From Spirochaetota bacterium (GTDB lineage: Bacteria > Spirochaetota > Spirochaetia > Treponematales > Treponemataceae), in assembly GCA_023438065.1 (NCBI GenBank), contig JAEXRH010000012.1, positions 930,001 to 994,000 of the forward strand: DNA of 64,000 nucleotides, read 5' to 3'. The position numbers were made by a program, and so were the translations under genes. A model generated the notes under the pieces. The model did no database searches. It worked only from the letters and a program-made list of their open reading frames with translations, and was not told the DNA's origin. Below, one piece after another: positions 34,703-43,775 of the stretch. Each line of letters opens with the position of its first letter. Position 1 is the first letter of the stretch.

Positions 34703-37700
34703 TTATTTCTCGAGAGAATCCGTTGATCCCATAACGGGAGCGGCAACGGGTGATGTTTTGACGTCAGAAGCGACAGCGGGCTTCGCAACAGCCTTCTTTG
34801 CGGCGGGCTTCGCGGCTGCCTTCTTCGCGGCGGGCTTCGCGGCTGCCTTCTTCGCGGCGGGCTTCGCGGCTGCCTTCTTCGCGGCGGGCTTCGCGGCTAC
34901 CTTCTTCGCGGCGGGCTTCGCGGCAGCCTTCTTCGCGGCGGGCTTCGCGGCTGCCTTCTTCGCGGCGGGCTTCGCGGCAGCCTTCTTCGCGGCGGGCTTC
35001 GCGGCAGCCTTCTTCGCGGCGGGCTTCGCGGCAGCCTTCTTCGCGGCGGGCTTCGCAGCAGCCTTCTTCGCGGCGGGCTTCGCGGCAGCCTTCTTCGCGG
35101 CGGGCTTCGCGGCAACCTTCTTCGCGGCGGGCTTCGCGGCAGCCTTCTTCGCGGCCTTTACTGGCTGCTTGTCGGCCTTCTTGGCAGCGGGCTTCGCGGC
35201 AGCCTTCTTCGTAGCAGGCTTCGCAGTTTTGGAACTCTTTGCTGTTTTTGCAGCAACCGTCTTCTTGGCAGCAGTTTTTCCGCTCTTAGATTTTGCATCT
35301 TTCGCCGGAGCTGCTGCTTTCTCTACCTTCTGTTCGGGCATACGACCTTCCTTTTCGGCCTTGTCCAACTCGATCTGGGCGATCGAAAGCAGGGCTATCG
35401 GAACCGAATATGATGAGCAGGAAACGTAATCGAGTCCTGCGTCCATACAGAAACGAATATTCTCGGGCCGGGCTCCATGTTCGCCGCAAAGCCCCTTCGC
35501 GAGATCCGGCCTGACGGTCTTGCCGCGTTTAACCGCGATCTCGATGAGCTCGCGGACGCGAGGATCGAGAACGGCAAACGGATTTCCGTCGATAAGATCA
35601 TACATCGTGTAATCGGGCATGAACGAATTGAAGTCATCGCGCGAAAGACCGAGCGTCGTCTGGGTGAGATCGTTTGTCCCGAACGAGAAGAACTGCGCAT
35701 AGCGGGCAATCTCGTCGGCGCTGAGAGCCGCCGCGGGAAGCTCAATCATCGTTCCGATCTTGTAGGCAAGCGGTTTCGATGCGGTCTCGGCCCTGACTGA
35801 ATCCTCGATCGCGCCGATCCCCTGATAGGTATGCCCTTCGATCTTCTTGCCGTATACGATTTGTTTCAACTCGCGGAAATTCATGACGATGGGCACCATG
35901 ATTTCCGGATGGACGGCCACCTTTTCCTTCTGGAGCGCGTATGCGGCCTCGAAAATGGCCCGAACCTGCATTTCGTAAATCTCCGGATAGGATATAGCGA
36001 TACGGCAACCGCGATGACCGAGCATCGGGTTGATTTCCGCAAGGGCGTCGATTTGTTCCTGAATCGCCGATTTGGAGATCTTCGCGCCCTTGGAGGACAG
36101 ATGCTTGATGAACCCGTCGAGCTCCGCGGCGTTATGGGGCAGGAACTCGTGAAGCGGCGCGTCGAGCAGCCTGATTGTAACCTCACGACCGGCCATGGCC
36201 TTGAATATGCCGTAAAAGTCCTCGGCCTGCATCTTCTGAAGCCGCTTGAGAACCTTCGAGCGTTCCTCGCGATCCTGCGAAAGGATCATCTCGCGGAATA
36301 CGTTAATCCGCTTTTCGTTGAAGAACATGTGCTCTGTCCGGCAAAGACCGATTCCCTCGGCGCCGAATTTTACCGCGAGCTGCGCGTCGCGGGGACTGTC
36401 CGCGTTCGCGCGCACGTGGAAATTGCAGACGAAGGAGCGGGTAAGCTTGATGAAATCGAGGAGACCGGAGGTTTCAGGATCGGGCTCGATCAGCGAGGCC
36501 TTTCCGAGGAAGACGGTAGACGCGCCATAGTACGGCACGTTGAGCGTGACATAATCCCCTTCATTGATCACGAGACCGTCGACGGTCGCCTTTTTCCCTC
36601 TGATGACCATATCAGGGCGAACGAGCGATATCTTTCCGTATTGACGCGCGACGACCGAGGCGTGGGCCGAGTACCCTCCCTCGTTTGACAGGACGCCGGT
36701 GGCCACCTCGATCGCCTTGACGTCTCCGGCGTAGGTCGCCGGCATGATGAGGATACACCGGGTATCCTCGCCGTTTTGCCGCGCGACGCGCTGCGCGTCG
36801 ATCAGGGAATCCGCGGTGAAATACACGCGTCCGACCGCGGCACCCGGCGCTCCGGCTATTCCGCCCTGAGTCTTCTTGAGATCCTTGACGCTCGTCACGT
36901 CGATGACCGGATGCAGGATCTCGTTGAGCAGGCCGGGTTTGACGGTCTTCACGACGTACGCGTCGTCAACGACCTTCCGTTTGTTCAGGTCGAGCAAAAG
37001 CTTGATAAGGGAGATCGTGCTCTTCGACTCGACGGATTTCTGCTCAATGAGCCAAAGCCGCCCGTTCTCGATCGTAAACCGAACCTGCCTGATATCCTTG
37101 CTGTCATCCTCGAGAAGCCAGGCGATCTGCTGCAGTTTCTTGAGGAAGGCCGGGGTTATGGCATTGATATCCTTGCCGACCGCGTTGATATCGTCGAACT
37201 TCTCCTCAAAGAATTTCCCCTGGAGCTTTTTCTCGCCGGTAACGATGTTGCGGCTGAAGAACGAGCCGGAGCAGGAACCTTTTCCGTAGTTTCCATAAAC
37301 CATCGGCTGGATGAGGATCGCGGTATCGCCGTCATTCTGGTCGTCAAGGCGCAAAAGGCGGCTGATCTCCTGCATGGAAATCTCGAACTGGCGTTCGGCG
37401 GTATCGAAGAATCCGGCGGGCAGAAGCGGAGCGAATTTATCCATGATCTCGGCGCCGGAAAGCGACACCTTTCCGCTTTTCAGGGTTTCGTTGATTTCCT
37501 TGAGCGCGCCGTTAAAGGCCTCGAGTTGGACCGGTTTTTCCTCGATCTCGGCGCACTGCTTCTCGATAAGAAGAATTCCCCGGAGAAGGAAATACACCTC
37601 GTGCGCGGCGAAATTCGATCCTACCCATTTCTCGAAACCGGCGATCGTGCTTTTCGCGAGACCGAAGTTGTGAAGCGTGGGATAGTTGGCGATCGCGAGA

Positions 37701-37987
37701 TTGGGAGATATGACGATCTTGACCAGAAGCGGGTTCTTCGAATCTCCGAACGACTTGCCGACGAGGGCGCTGCACTTCTCGAAATACGGAAGCGACATAT
37801 GGCAAATGGGCTCGCTCTCGAGCGAGGCCGCTATCGTGGAGTCGAAAATGAAACCGGGAAGTATCGGCAGTCCAAGCTCGGCGAACTCGTTGGCCTGCCT
37901 GCCGCGAATACCCAGAAGGCCCTTATCGACCTTTTTTCCGACGGTTTCCTTTTGGCTGAAAAAATGGACCGCATTAAGGTTATTCAT
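34703..37987 (-). CDS. ppdK: Pyruvate phosphate dikinase-like protein with histone-H1-like tail
   Basis: 1094 residues. Residues 1-340 correspond to the ATP-grasp domain but are eroded: LLVKIVISPNLAIANYPTL stands where dikinases have the Arg-Ser-Gly-Ala/PGMMD motif, and IEQKS replaces the usual LQxR. The phosphohistidine domain keeps GGYSAHASVVAR (H442). The PEP/pyruvate TIM barrel looks intact (IGLCRTEHMFF; NPMLGHRGCRIA; FSFGTNDLTQ; catalytic Cys in GLCGEHG, C834). Residues about 887-1094 are a basic Lys/Ala/Pro tail with about 14 copies of AAAKPAAKK. Position and order match TP0746 of T. pallidum as I recall it. Whether it still makes PEP or ATP is open. It starts 10 nt after the preceding gene. 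Confidence 0.85.
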   Translation of the reverse strand: MNNLNAVHFFSQKETVGKKVDKGLLGIRGRQANEFAELGLPILPGFIFDSTIAASLESEPICHMSLPYFEKCSALVGKSFGDSKNPLLVKIVISPNLAIANYPTLHNFGLAKSTIAGFEKWVGSNFAAHEVYFLLRGILLIEKQCAEIEEKPVQLEAFNGALKEINETLKSGKVSLSGAEIMDKFAPLLPAGFFDTAERQFEISMQEISRLLRLDDQNDGDTAILIQPMVYGNYGKGSCSGSFFSRNIVTGEKKLQGKFFEEKFDDINAVGKDINAITPAFLKKLQQIAWLLEDDSKDIRQVRFTIENGRLWLIEQKSVESKSTISLIKLLLDLNKRKVVDDAYVVKTVKPGLLNEILHPVIDVTSVKDLKKTQGGIAGAPGAAVGRVYFTADSLIDAQRVARQNGEDTRCILIMPATYAGDVKAIEVATGVLSNEGGYSAHASVVARQYGKISLVRPDMVIRGKKATVDGLVINEGDYVTLNVPYYGASTVFLGKASLIEPDPETSGLLDFIKLTRSFVCNFHVRANADSPRDAQLAVKFGAEGIGLCRTEHMFFNEKRINVFREMILSQDREERSKVLKRLQKMQAEDFYGIFKAMAGREVTIRLLDAPLHEFLPHNAAELDGFIKHLSSKGAKISKSAIQEQIDALAEINPMLGHRGCRIAISYPEIYEMQVRAIFEAAYALQKEKVAVHPEIMVPIVMNFRELKQIVYGKKIEGHTYQGIGAIEDSVRAETASKPLAYKIGTMIELPAAALSADEIARYAQFFSFGTNDLTQTTLGLSRDDFNSFMPDYTMYDLIDGNPFAVLDPRVRELIEIAVKRGKTVRPDLAKGLCGEHGARPENIRFCMDAGLDYVSCSSYSVPIALLSIAQIELDKAEKEGRMPEQKVEKAAAPAKDAKSKSGKTAAKKTVAAKTAKSSKTAKPATKKAAAKPAAKKADKQPVKAAKKAAAKPAAKKVAAKPAAKKAAAKPAAKKAAAKPAAKKAAAKPAAKKAAAKPAAKKAAAKPAAKKAAAKPAAKKAAAKPAAKKVAAKPAAKKAAAKPAAKKAAAKPAAKKAAAKPAAKKAVAKPAVASDVKTSPVAAPVMGSTDSLEK
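34770..35150 (-). repeat. 27-bp tandem repeat coding the AAAKPAAKK tail
   Basis: About 14 copies of a 27-bp unit inside the ppdK-like gene, each coding nine residues (AAAKPAAKK or VAAKPAAKK). Copies differ mainly at silent positions (GCGGCAGCC, GCGGCTGCC, GCAGCAGCC), and the reading frame is intact throughout. Copy number may vary between strains. Confidence 0.93.
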
Positions 37988-37997
37988 ACATCGACTC

Positions 37998-39041
37998 CTA
38001 GAAAAGGTTCATTACCGTATCGGGAGAACCGTGAAGGAACGCCTCGAACTGCGGACTTGCGCCCTGGCGGAAATAACGAGAGAGCTTCGCGAGATCCTGG
38101 ATGTTCTCGCCCGCGACCGCAAACTGGATGCAGCTTCCGTGCTTGACCTTTCCCCATTTGAAAAGGGTATTGATGTCGACGATTCGCTCGCCGTCGTAGT
38201 ATACGAGTACCTGAAGGTTCGGGTATTTCGAGTTATAGCTCCTGATGATCCGCTTCCACGCCTCGACGTTACCGTTATGGAACAGCTCGTTCGATACGAC
38301 GACCGATACCATCGCCGACATCTTGGACTGCGCCGGGGCGGCCGTCACCGGGGCGGGTGCCTGAATCGCGGAGGTCGCAGAAACCTGCGCTACCGGAACG
38401 GTGACGACGGGGGTCGCGACCGCGGCCGCTTTCGCGCGAGGTGCCGCTTTCGCACGCGGCGCCGACACGCGCTTTTGCGCGGGTTTTGCGGGAGGCTCGA
38501 ATGAATACGAACCGTTCATGAGACTCGCGGGAATTGCGGCTCCGCGGCCTTCAAGCAAGTCAATCATGACGGGAAGCAAGGCCTGTACCTTATCGGCGGT
38601 AGCCTTACCCTTTTTCCTGTCGCCTGCGTAGAGCACGACAAGCTCGTTTTTCCGGAACCCCGCGATAACGGCGGCGCTTTCGGGATTCTTGGGATTGAGC
38701 ACGAGAAACCCGAGATCGGGGTGATGGTACCCGATAACGACATCGAGCGCCTTGCACTTGCCAATGACCGTGGATACTTCGTCGGCATTGAGCGCGACAG
38801 AAGCGAGGTTTTTCGATACGACCGAATACCCCCACTTTTCCACAAGGAGCATATTCACGACTGACTGTACCTGCTCAGCCTCGATCTCCTTGAGCGTCAA
38901 AAGCGAATTTATTTGATCTGCGATGTTGTCTTTATCACCGCAGGAATCGAGCAAATCAAGCGTTCTATTGATGTGCCTGACCGATGTGTTGAAACCATCC
39001 TTGGTTGCCAGACCAATATAGAAATTGGACGATTTGTTCAT
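37998..39041 (-). CDS. Conserved spirochaete protein of unknown function (TP0747-like position)
   Basis: 347 residues from the ATG at 39041 (Shine-Dalgarno AAGGAGG). No known domain recognised. Residues 1-175 form one folded region (YIGLATKDGFNTSVRHINRTLDLLDSCGD; ALDVVIGYHHPDLGFLVLNP); about 180-245 is a Pro/Ala/Lys-rich linker with APRAKAAPRAKAA; 250-347 is a second region (VSVVVSNELFHNGNVEAWKRIIRSYNSKYPNLQVLVYYDGERI). No signal peptide, so cytoplasmic. It sits between cfpA and the ppdK-like gene and is cotranscribed with the latter, but a terminator separates it from cfpA. Confidence 0.8.
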   Translation of the reverse strand: MNKSSNFYIGLATKDGFNTSVRHINRTLDLLDSCGDKDNIADQINSLLTLKEIEAEQVQSVVNMLLVEKWGYSVVSKNLASVALNADEVSTVIGKCKALDVVIGYHHPDLGFLVLNPKNPESAAVIAGFRKNELVVLYAGDRKKGKATADKVQALLPVMIDLLEGRGAAIPASLMNGSYSFEPPAKPAQKRVSAPRAKAAPRAKAAAVATPVVTVPVAQVSATSAIQAPAPVTAAPAQSKMSAMVSVVVSNELFHNGNVEAWKRIIRSYNSKYPNLQVLVYYDGERIVDINTLFKWGKVKHGSCIQFAVAGENIQDLAKLSRYFRQGASPQFEAFLHGSPDTVMNLF

Positions 39042-39065
39042 CCTTTCCTCCTTGAATGAGATATC

Positions 39066-39071
39066 AGTATA
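39066..39071 (-). promoter_or_regulatory. -10 element upstream of the TP0747-like gene
   Basis: TATACT on the minus strand, 24 nt before the ATG; the -35 region is a poor match. Confidence 0.45.
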
Positions 39072-39095
39072 CCTCATTTTTGGAATTTGACCACG

Positions 39096-39142
39096 AAAAA
39101 AAATAACCCCCGAAACCCAGCGTTCTTCTGTATTTCGGGGGT
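39096..39142 (-). terminator. Terminator of cfpA
   Basis: Minus-strand stem ACCCCCGAAA / TTTCGGGGGT with an 18-nt loop, followed by a U-rich run (TATTTTTTTT). Confidence 0.82.
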
Positions 39143-39167
39143 ATTACGTTAAATCATAGGTGGCTCA

Positions 39168-41240
39168 TCAGATCTCTCTGATGCCCCTCCGTCCTTTCGA
39201 CGCAGGAGCCTTACCTCGGCGACCGCGACCGGAATCCACGACGCCGGCCTTTGCGCTCTTCGCGGGAGCCGCGCGTCCGCCGCGTTTGGCGGAAGAAGCG
39301 ACGGCCTTCGGCGCGGAGGGAGCGACCACGGCGGGAGCGGCGGGCTCTTCGTTCAGCATATCAAGGTACTGCGCGCGACCATTGGGCTCGCCGGCCTTGG
39401 GATCCTCTTCGGCACCGGCGGCGAAGGTCTGCGCGATATCCGCGCGGACGGTCGAACGGCGGCGGCTGAACGACGCGAACGCGGCGTCCTGGAAGCCCTT
39501 CGAAACGCCATGAAGGAACTCGTTGAGCACGTTCGCCATACCGTCGAGCGTGGCCTTCTTGCGCTTGATCGAGGTGATGTCCACGTCAAGAAGGAGTCCC
39601 GGCTGGAGGTGGAACGGATTGATGATGTAGTCGAACTTGTTGAACTCGGTCTCGAGGAACGCGAGGCGCTCTTCCATGACGCGGCGCTCGATCGGGTACT
39701 GATAGTCGTACATGTTCTTGAGCTTGTCGCGCATGATGATGAGCCGCTTGCGGATCTTGTCCTTCTCGTAGATGAAGGTGCGATTCATCTTCTCGACCTC
39801 GGTCTCGGCCGGCTTAACGAACGAGATCTCGTCCCAAACCTTGGCGATGTCCTCATACACGGGAGATCCGCCGACGTCCTTGACCTTCTTGATCTTGCGC
39901 TTGTAGATCTTCGCGAGATCGTTGAAGTCGGTGACGCGGGTGAGGAACTTGGAGTCCTCATAGCGGGTATTGAGAACGTCCCAGAGGTGCTCGACCTCGG
40001 TCTCGAAGGAGCGGATCATCACCTCATAGGCCTTTCGTTCCTCCATGAGCTGCTGCTGGTCGTAGTAGCGGAGGCGAATGGCGTAACGCTCGTCCGGGAG
40101 AACGGCGCTGTTGGTGTCGTCGTACTCGCGGAGGATGAGTTCGCGGGCGTTCTTGAGGTTCTCGATGTACTGATATCCCATCTTGGAGGTATCGAGGATC
40201 GAGGTGAGCGAGTTGATCGCGGTGTTGAAGCCGCGGTTGCGGATATTCTCGGTGTCGATGATCTTCTTGAGGTTCTCGCGCACGTTGAGCTGATCGAAGG
40301 TCGCCGGGTCGATCTCGGCGCGAAGGTTGTTGATGCGATCCATCATGTCCTTCGCGATGACCTCGTAGCGGCGGCTCTTGGCGTTGTCAATGTCGTCGTC
40401 GGTGAAGTCTTTCACCTTCCGCATCTTGGCGAAGATGATCTCGCCGTCGGAGAGCTCCTCGAGCCCCTGGTCGATGCGCTCGTCCTTAAGCTTCTCGATC
40501 GCCTTGTCGATCTCGTCCATGTAGTGCTTGGCGATGAGATCCTTGATGAGGTACTCGACGGTCGCCTGGTACTGGAAGATCGGGCTGATGAGCTCGGAAT
40601 CGAGGATATTGACGGAGAGCTTTACGTCGGTGACGGTCTTCGGCTTGTAGATATTGTCCTTGAACGCGCACTTGACGATCGAGTAGGCGTTTTCGCCGCG
40701 GACGAACGCGCCGACGTCGGTTTTCTGGCGAAGAAGGCTGTTCGTGAGGGTCTCGAGGTCGTTCACGCCGCGCTGGATGTGTCCCTGCAGGTGACCGTAC
40801 ATGTTGACCATCGATTTCTCGATTTCGCCGGTATTGAACTTGTCAGCGCCGCCGACTTCGTCGAGGAGGTTGGCGATCTCTTTCGGGGTATACCGGTTGA
40901 GAACCTTCATTTCCTCGCGATCGACGAATCCGCGAACCTTTTTCACCATCTCGTCTTCAGCCGTTACCATGTAGCGGTTGAACATGTTCTGGTAATTCTG
41001 GTTGAAATAGTTATAGAGTTTTTCCTTGACGCCGCCCATCACGTCGAGGCGCTCGAGGACTTCCTTCGGGAGTTTGGCGTTCAGGTGATGGAGAACCTTA
41101 TTTGTTTCCTCTTCGAGGAGCTGGTTGACTTCCTTCTGCTGATCGCGGTAATCCTGCGCGAGAGAGTTCCTGGAACCGACGGCGCTGGGTTTTTCCGGAT
41201 GGAATACGTTAGGGCTGCGGGGCAGATCGATGCTTCCCAT
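39168..41240 (-). CDS. cfpA: Cytoplasmic filament protein CfpA
   Basis: 690 residues, highly charged and mostly helical/coiled-coil, with no signal peptide: the expected size and N-terminus (SIDLPRSPNVFHPEKP) of treponemal CfpA, the protein of the cytoplasmic filament ribbon beneath the flagella that is needed for chromosome segregation and cell division in Treponema. Recognition is from memory of the family and from gene order. The last ~58 residues are a basic Ala/Pro/Lys/Arg-rich tail (AKRGGRAAPAKSAKAG; GRGRRGKAPASKGRRG). The start has the Shine-Dalgarno AAGGAG. Confidence 0.85.
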   Translation of the reverse strand: MGSIDLPRSPNVFHPEKPSAVGSRNSLAQDYRDQQKEVNQLLEEETNKVLHHLNAKLPKEVLERLDVMGGVKEKLYNYFNQNYQNMFNRYMVTAEDEMVKKVRGFVDREEMKVLNRYTPKEIANLLDEVGGADKFNTGEIEKSMVNMYGHLQGHIQRGVNDLETLTNSLLRQKTDVGAFVRGENAYSIVKCAFKDNIYKPKTVTDVKLSVNILDSELISPIFQYQATVEYLIKDLIAKHYMDEIDKAIEKLKDERIDQGLEELSDGEIIFAKMRKVKDFTDDDIDNAKSRRYEVIAKDMMDRINNLRAEIDPATFDQLNVRENLKKIIDTENIRNRGFNTAINSLTSILDTSKMGYQYIENLKNARELILREYDDTNSAVLPDERYAIRLRYYDQQQLMEERKAYEVMIRSFETEVEHLWDVLNTRYEDSKFLTRVTDFNDLAKIYKRKIKKVKDVGGSPVYEDIAKVWDEISFVKPAETEVEKMNRTFIYEKDKIRKRLIIMRDKLKNMYDYQYPIERRVMEERLAFLETEFNKFDYIINPFHLQPGLLLDVDITSIKRKKATLDGMANVLNEFLHGVSKGFQDAAFASFSRRRSTVRADIAQTFAAGAEEDPKAGEPNGRAQYLDMLNEEPAAPAVVAPSAPKAVASSAKRGGRAAPAKSAKAGVVDSGRGRRGKAPASKGRRGIREI

Positions 41241-41295
41241 ATGAATGTCTCCTTATATCAATAAGTCTCGTTTAACGTGTTCGTCTGACAATCTC

Positions 41296-41323
41296 ATTAT
41301 AAACATCCTTGATATTATGTAAA
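41296..41323 (-). promoter_or_regulatory. Promoter of cfpA
   Basis: Minus strand: TTTACA, 16-bp spacer, TATAAT. A run of 14 T/A pairs (41328-41341) lies 4 bp upstream of the -35 hexamer, where an UP element would be. Confidence 0.72.
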
Positions 41324-41357
41324 GCAATTTTTTTTTTTTTTGATATGCAGAATTCCT

Positions 41358-41363
41358 TATAAT
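41358..41363 (+). promoter_or_regulatory. -10 element of the vWA gene
   Basis: TATAAT, 29 nt before the ATG. The -35 position falls inside the 14-T run (41328-41341), so its length would set the spacing. Confidence 0.55.
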
Positions 41364-41392
41364 GGTATAAACTGGAAAACGGAGAGAAAACG

Positions 41393-42229
41393 ATGAATAA
41401 AAGCAGCTTTACGGCGTCCATACTCGCGTGCGCGCTCGCGGTTTTCCCCCTTTCGGCCGGGGAGCGCACGATTCCCGTCGACATGTTCATCATGATTGAC
41501 AAATCCCTGTCGATGGCGGAGCCGGGCAAATTCGAAAGTCTCCATGACTGGGTTCGCAACCAGCTTATCGGCCAGATGCTCATAGACGGGGACTGGGTTA
41601 CCATCTACCAGTTTTACGGCGAAGCGGACAACATCCTCACGACCGAGGTTCAGTCGGCGGGCGATCGCGACCGGATCGTCGCCGCCATCGATAAAATCAA
41701 ACCGAACGGAAAATTCACCGATATCGGCCTCGCGCTCGATACCATCAAAACGGCGCTCGACGCGCGGGGGGAAACCGACCGCCTGAAGGTCCTCCTGCTC
41801 CTGACCGACCTCAAGCAGGAAGCCCCGTGGACTTCCCGCTACGCCGGCTCGCCCGACAAGTTCGAAAGCCCCTATCTCGCCGAGGCCCGTATCGTCCAGC
41901 ACGATTCATGGTACGAGATCACCGTCGACATGGGGATCCAGGACAGGGTCGTGTCGGCAAGCCGCGATCTTTTCGAGGCAATCGCGTCCGCCGACGACAA
42001 GCGCGCAACGACGGCATCGACCGACGAATCCGCGGACGGTACGACAGTCGCCGGGAACGCGTCCCGGGACGGCTCAAGCCCGTCGCAAAAAGCCGATGTC
42101 GCGGCGGGAACGGGTCTACCCCTTTCCGCCGTTCTCATGCTAGTATCGGGAATCCTTCTCGCCGGCGCGGGAGCGTTCGCGATCGTGCGATATCGCCAAA
42201 GCAAGCGGGAAGACGAAGAAAACCGTTAA
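41393..42229 (+). CDS. Exported vWA-domain protein (TP0750-like)
   Basis: 278 residues. Signal peptide (residues 1-22, ACALAVFPLSAG), a von Willebrand A domain (about 28-190) with a complete MIDAS start DKSLS in FIMIDKSLSMAEPG, a low-complexity Ser/Thr/Asp linker, and a C-terminal transmembrane helix (LPLSAVLMLVSGILLAGAGAFAIVRYRQ) with a charged tail. It is therefore anchored with the vWA domain outside the cytoplasm. Next to a pallilysin-like gene and divergent from cfpA it matches TP0750 of T. pallidum as I recall it. Confidence 0.82.
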   Translation: MNKSSFTASILACALAVFPLSAGERTIPVDMFIMIDKSLSMAEPGKFESLHDWVRNQLIGQMLIDGDWVTIYQFYGEADNILTTEVQSAGDRDRIVAAIDKIKPNGKFTDIGLALDTIKTALDARGETDRLKVLLLLTDLKQEAPWTSRYAGSPDKFESPYLAEARIVQHDSWYEITVDMGIQDRVVSASRDLFEAIASADDKRATTASTDESADGTTVAGNASRDGSSPSQKADVAAGTGLPLSAVLMLVSGILLAGAGAFAIVRYRQSKREDEENR

Positions 42230-42239
42230 CGGGATACCC

Positions 42240-43748
42240 ATGAAGCGTACAGTCCTCATTATCATCACCGTGTGCCTGGCGGCCCTTTTCGCGTGGCTTG
42301 CAATCAACCGTACCGTACTTTCGCTGTCGACCGAGACGAAAAAGTCCGCAAGGACGGTCATACCCTCGGTAGACGGCGACACGGGCCCAAACGACGGCCA
42401 AAAAACGGCAATGACCGAATACGACGAGACAAAGCAGCAGCCGCTCATCGTTCTCGGGGAGGACGAGAGCTTTATCCAGGCGATCTCGGTCGATCTCAAC
42501 CGCGACGGAACGCAGGATCAGATATGCGCGATCAAGAAAACCTCCGAACCGAACGTATATCTCATTCCCTCGCTCCAGAACCCCGTGACCGGGGAATTCA
42601 CCCGGCTCCAGGCGCTCAGGACCGGGATAACGCAAACGAGGACGCTTCTTTTCTATTGTTTGGACATCGTCGGGGACCGCTCGAACGCCCTCGTATGCTC
42701 GGGCATGACCGCCGACAACGTGCAGCTTCTCGTCGTCTACCTTCCGGTGCTGGAAACGGACGGAAAGACGGGTTTTACCCCCGTGGCCGACCTCCGTTCC
42801 GACGGACCGATCTCGATTCAGGAAGTCGCCCGGCCGGACGCGTATAACCTCGGCCTGACCGCCGGCGAAAGCTACCCGATCATTACCTACAATTCGGACC
42901 CCGATTCCCCCGACACGCTCAACCAGATCGAGCGGGTATACCGCTGGGATCGCGGCCTCAAACGGTATGAACTCGCCTCCGAATCGCGCATCACCGGCAA
43001 GAAGATCGAAACGCAGATGATGCGAAAGCTTCAAGGCGGAAACGTACGCTCGTTCGAGGGTTTTCTGGACGGGTTATGGTACATACCCTCATCGGGCCCG
43101 AAGGATTTACCCCGATCGATCTATTTCAATTCCGACGCGAAGGAAGTGATATTCCATACCGGCTCGACGGAAGAGATATTCGTCAAGGAATCGGGCTCGA
43201 CCCGGCGTTTTGGCGTCTTCATGATCACCAGAAACCGGTCGATCGAAAGCATCAGGCGTTTCATCGACGTCGAGCTGACCGGCCCCGATGAAATCCGGGT
43301 CAGCATCAAGGAGGACGTCAGGCTCAAGATCGGCGTCGCCTCGAACTGGGACGGGGTATACCGCAAGATGGGCGAAACCGGGTCGCCCCAGGAATCCGCG
43401 AGCGATTTTACCGCCAAAAAGCTTCTCGCGCTCATCGGGCAGGGGTCGAGCGAATGGACGAGCCCGGACGGGCAAACCCTCGGGTTCGCGAATCAGACCT
43501 ATGCCATGTCCCGGCCAGCGGGAATCGATTCCGGCGTCTACGCGATCATAGAGGTCGGCGGGAAGCCGGTATTGCAGTGCAAGCCGGACCGCGCCGGGGC
43601 AAAATCGACTTTTTTCCTGGTGAATGCCGAACCGAATACGGGAGCGGGCGGAGCGCGGCCCCGACTGACGCTGACCGAGGTCGCGGTTTCAATGGGAGGC
43701 ACGAACTTTGTCGGCGCGCCCCCGACCACCTTCGAGCGGATACGCTGA
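42240..43748 (+). CDS. Pallilysin-related surface protein candidate (TP0751-like position)
   Basis: 502 residues with an N-terminal membrane anchor (ILIITVCLAALFAWLAINRT-type helix, no lipobox). The LNRDGTQDQI segment (about residue 84) resembles a calcium-binding Asp loop. I see no HExxH zinc-protease motif, which T. pallidum pallilysin (TP0751) has, and this protein is about twice as long. The assignment rests on synteny with the vWA gene 11 nt upstream and on general similarity to the pallilysin-related adhesin group; it is tentative. Confidence 0.5.
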   Translation: MKRTVLIIITVCLAALFAWLAINRTVLSLSTETKKSARTVIPSVDGDTGPNDGQKTAMTEYDETKQQPLIVLGEDESFIQAISVDLNRDGTQDQICAIKKTSEPNVYLIPSLQNPVTGEFTRLQALRTGITQTRTLLFYCLDIVGDRSNALVCSGMTADNVQLLVVYLPVLETDGKTGFTPVADLRSDGPISIQEVARPDAYNLGLTAGESYPIITYNSDPDSPDTLNQIERVYRWDRGLKRYELASESRITGKKIETQMMRKLQGGNVRSFEGFLDGLWYIPSSGPKDLPRSIYFNSDAKEVIFHTGSTEEIFVKESGSTRRFGVFMITRNRSIESIRRFIDVELTGPDEIRVSIKEDVRLKIGVASNWDGVYRKMGETGSPQESASDFTAKKLLALIGQGSSEWTSPDGQTLGFANQTYAMSRPAGIDSGVYAIIEVGGKPVLQCKPDRAGAKSTFFLVNAEPNTGAGGARPRLTLTEVAVSMGGTNFVGAPPTTFERIR

Positions 43749-43775
43749 GGCTCGATGTACTCCCGATAGCGGTCT

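Noticed and set aside
34632..35429. Plus-strand ORF of repeated Phe-Ala-Ala-Gly units
   Set aside because: It is the reverse complement of the AAAKPAAKK repeat of the ppdK-like gene.
42240..43748. Zinc protease (pallilysin) activity
   Set aside because: No HExxH motif could be found in the 502 residues.
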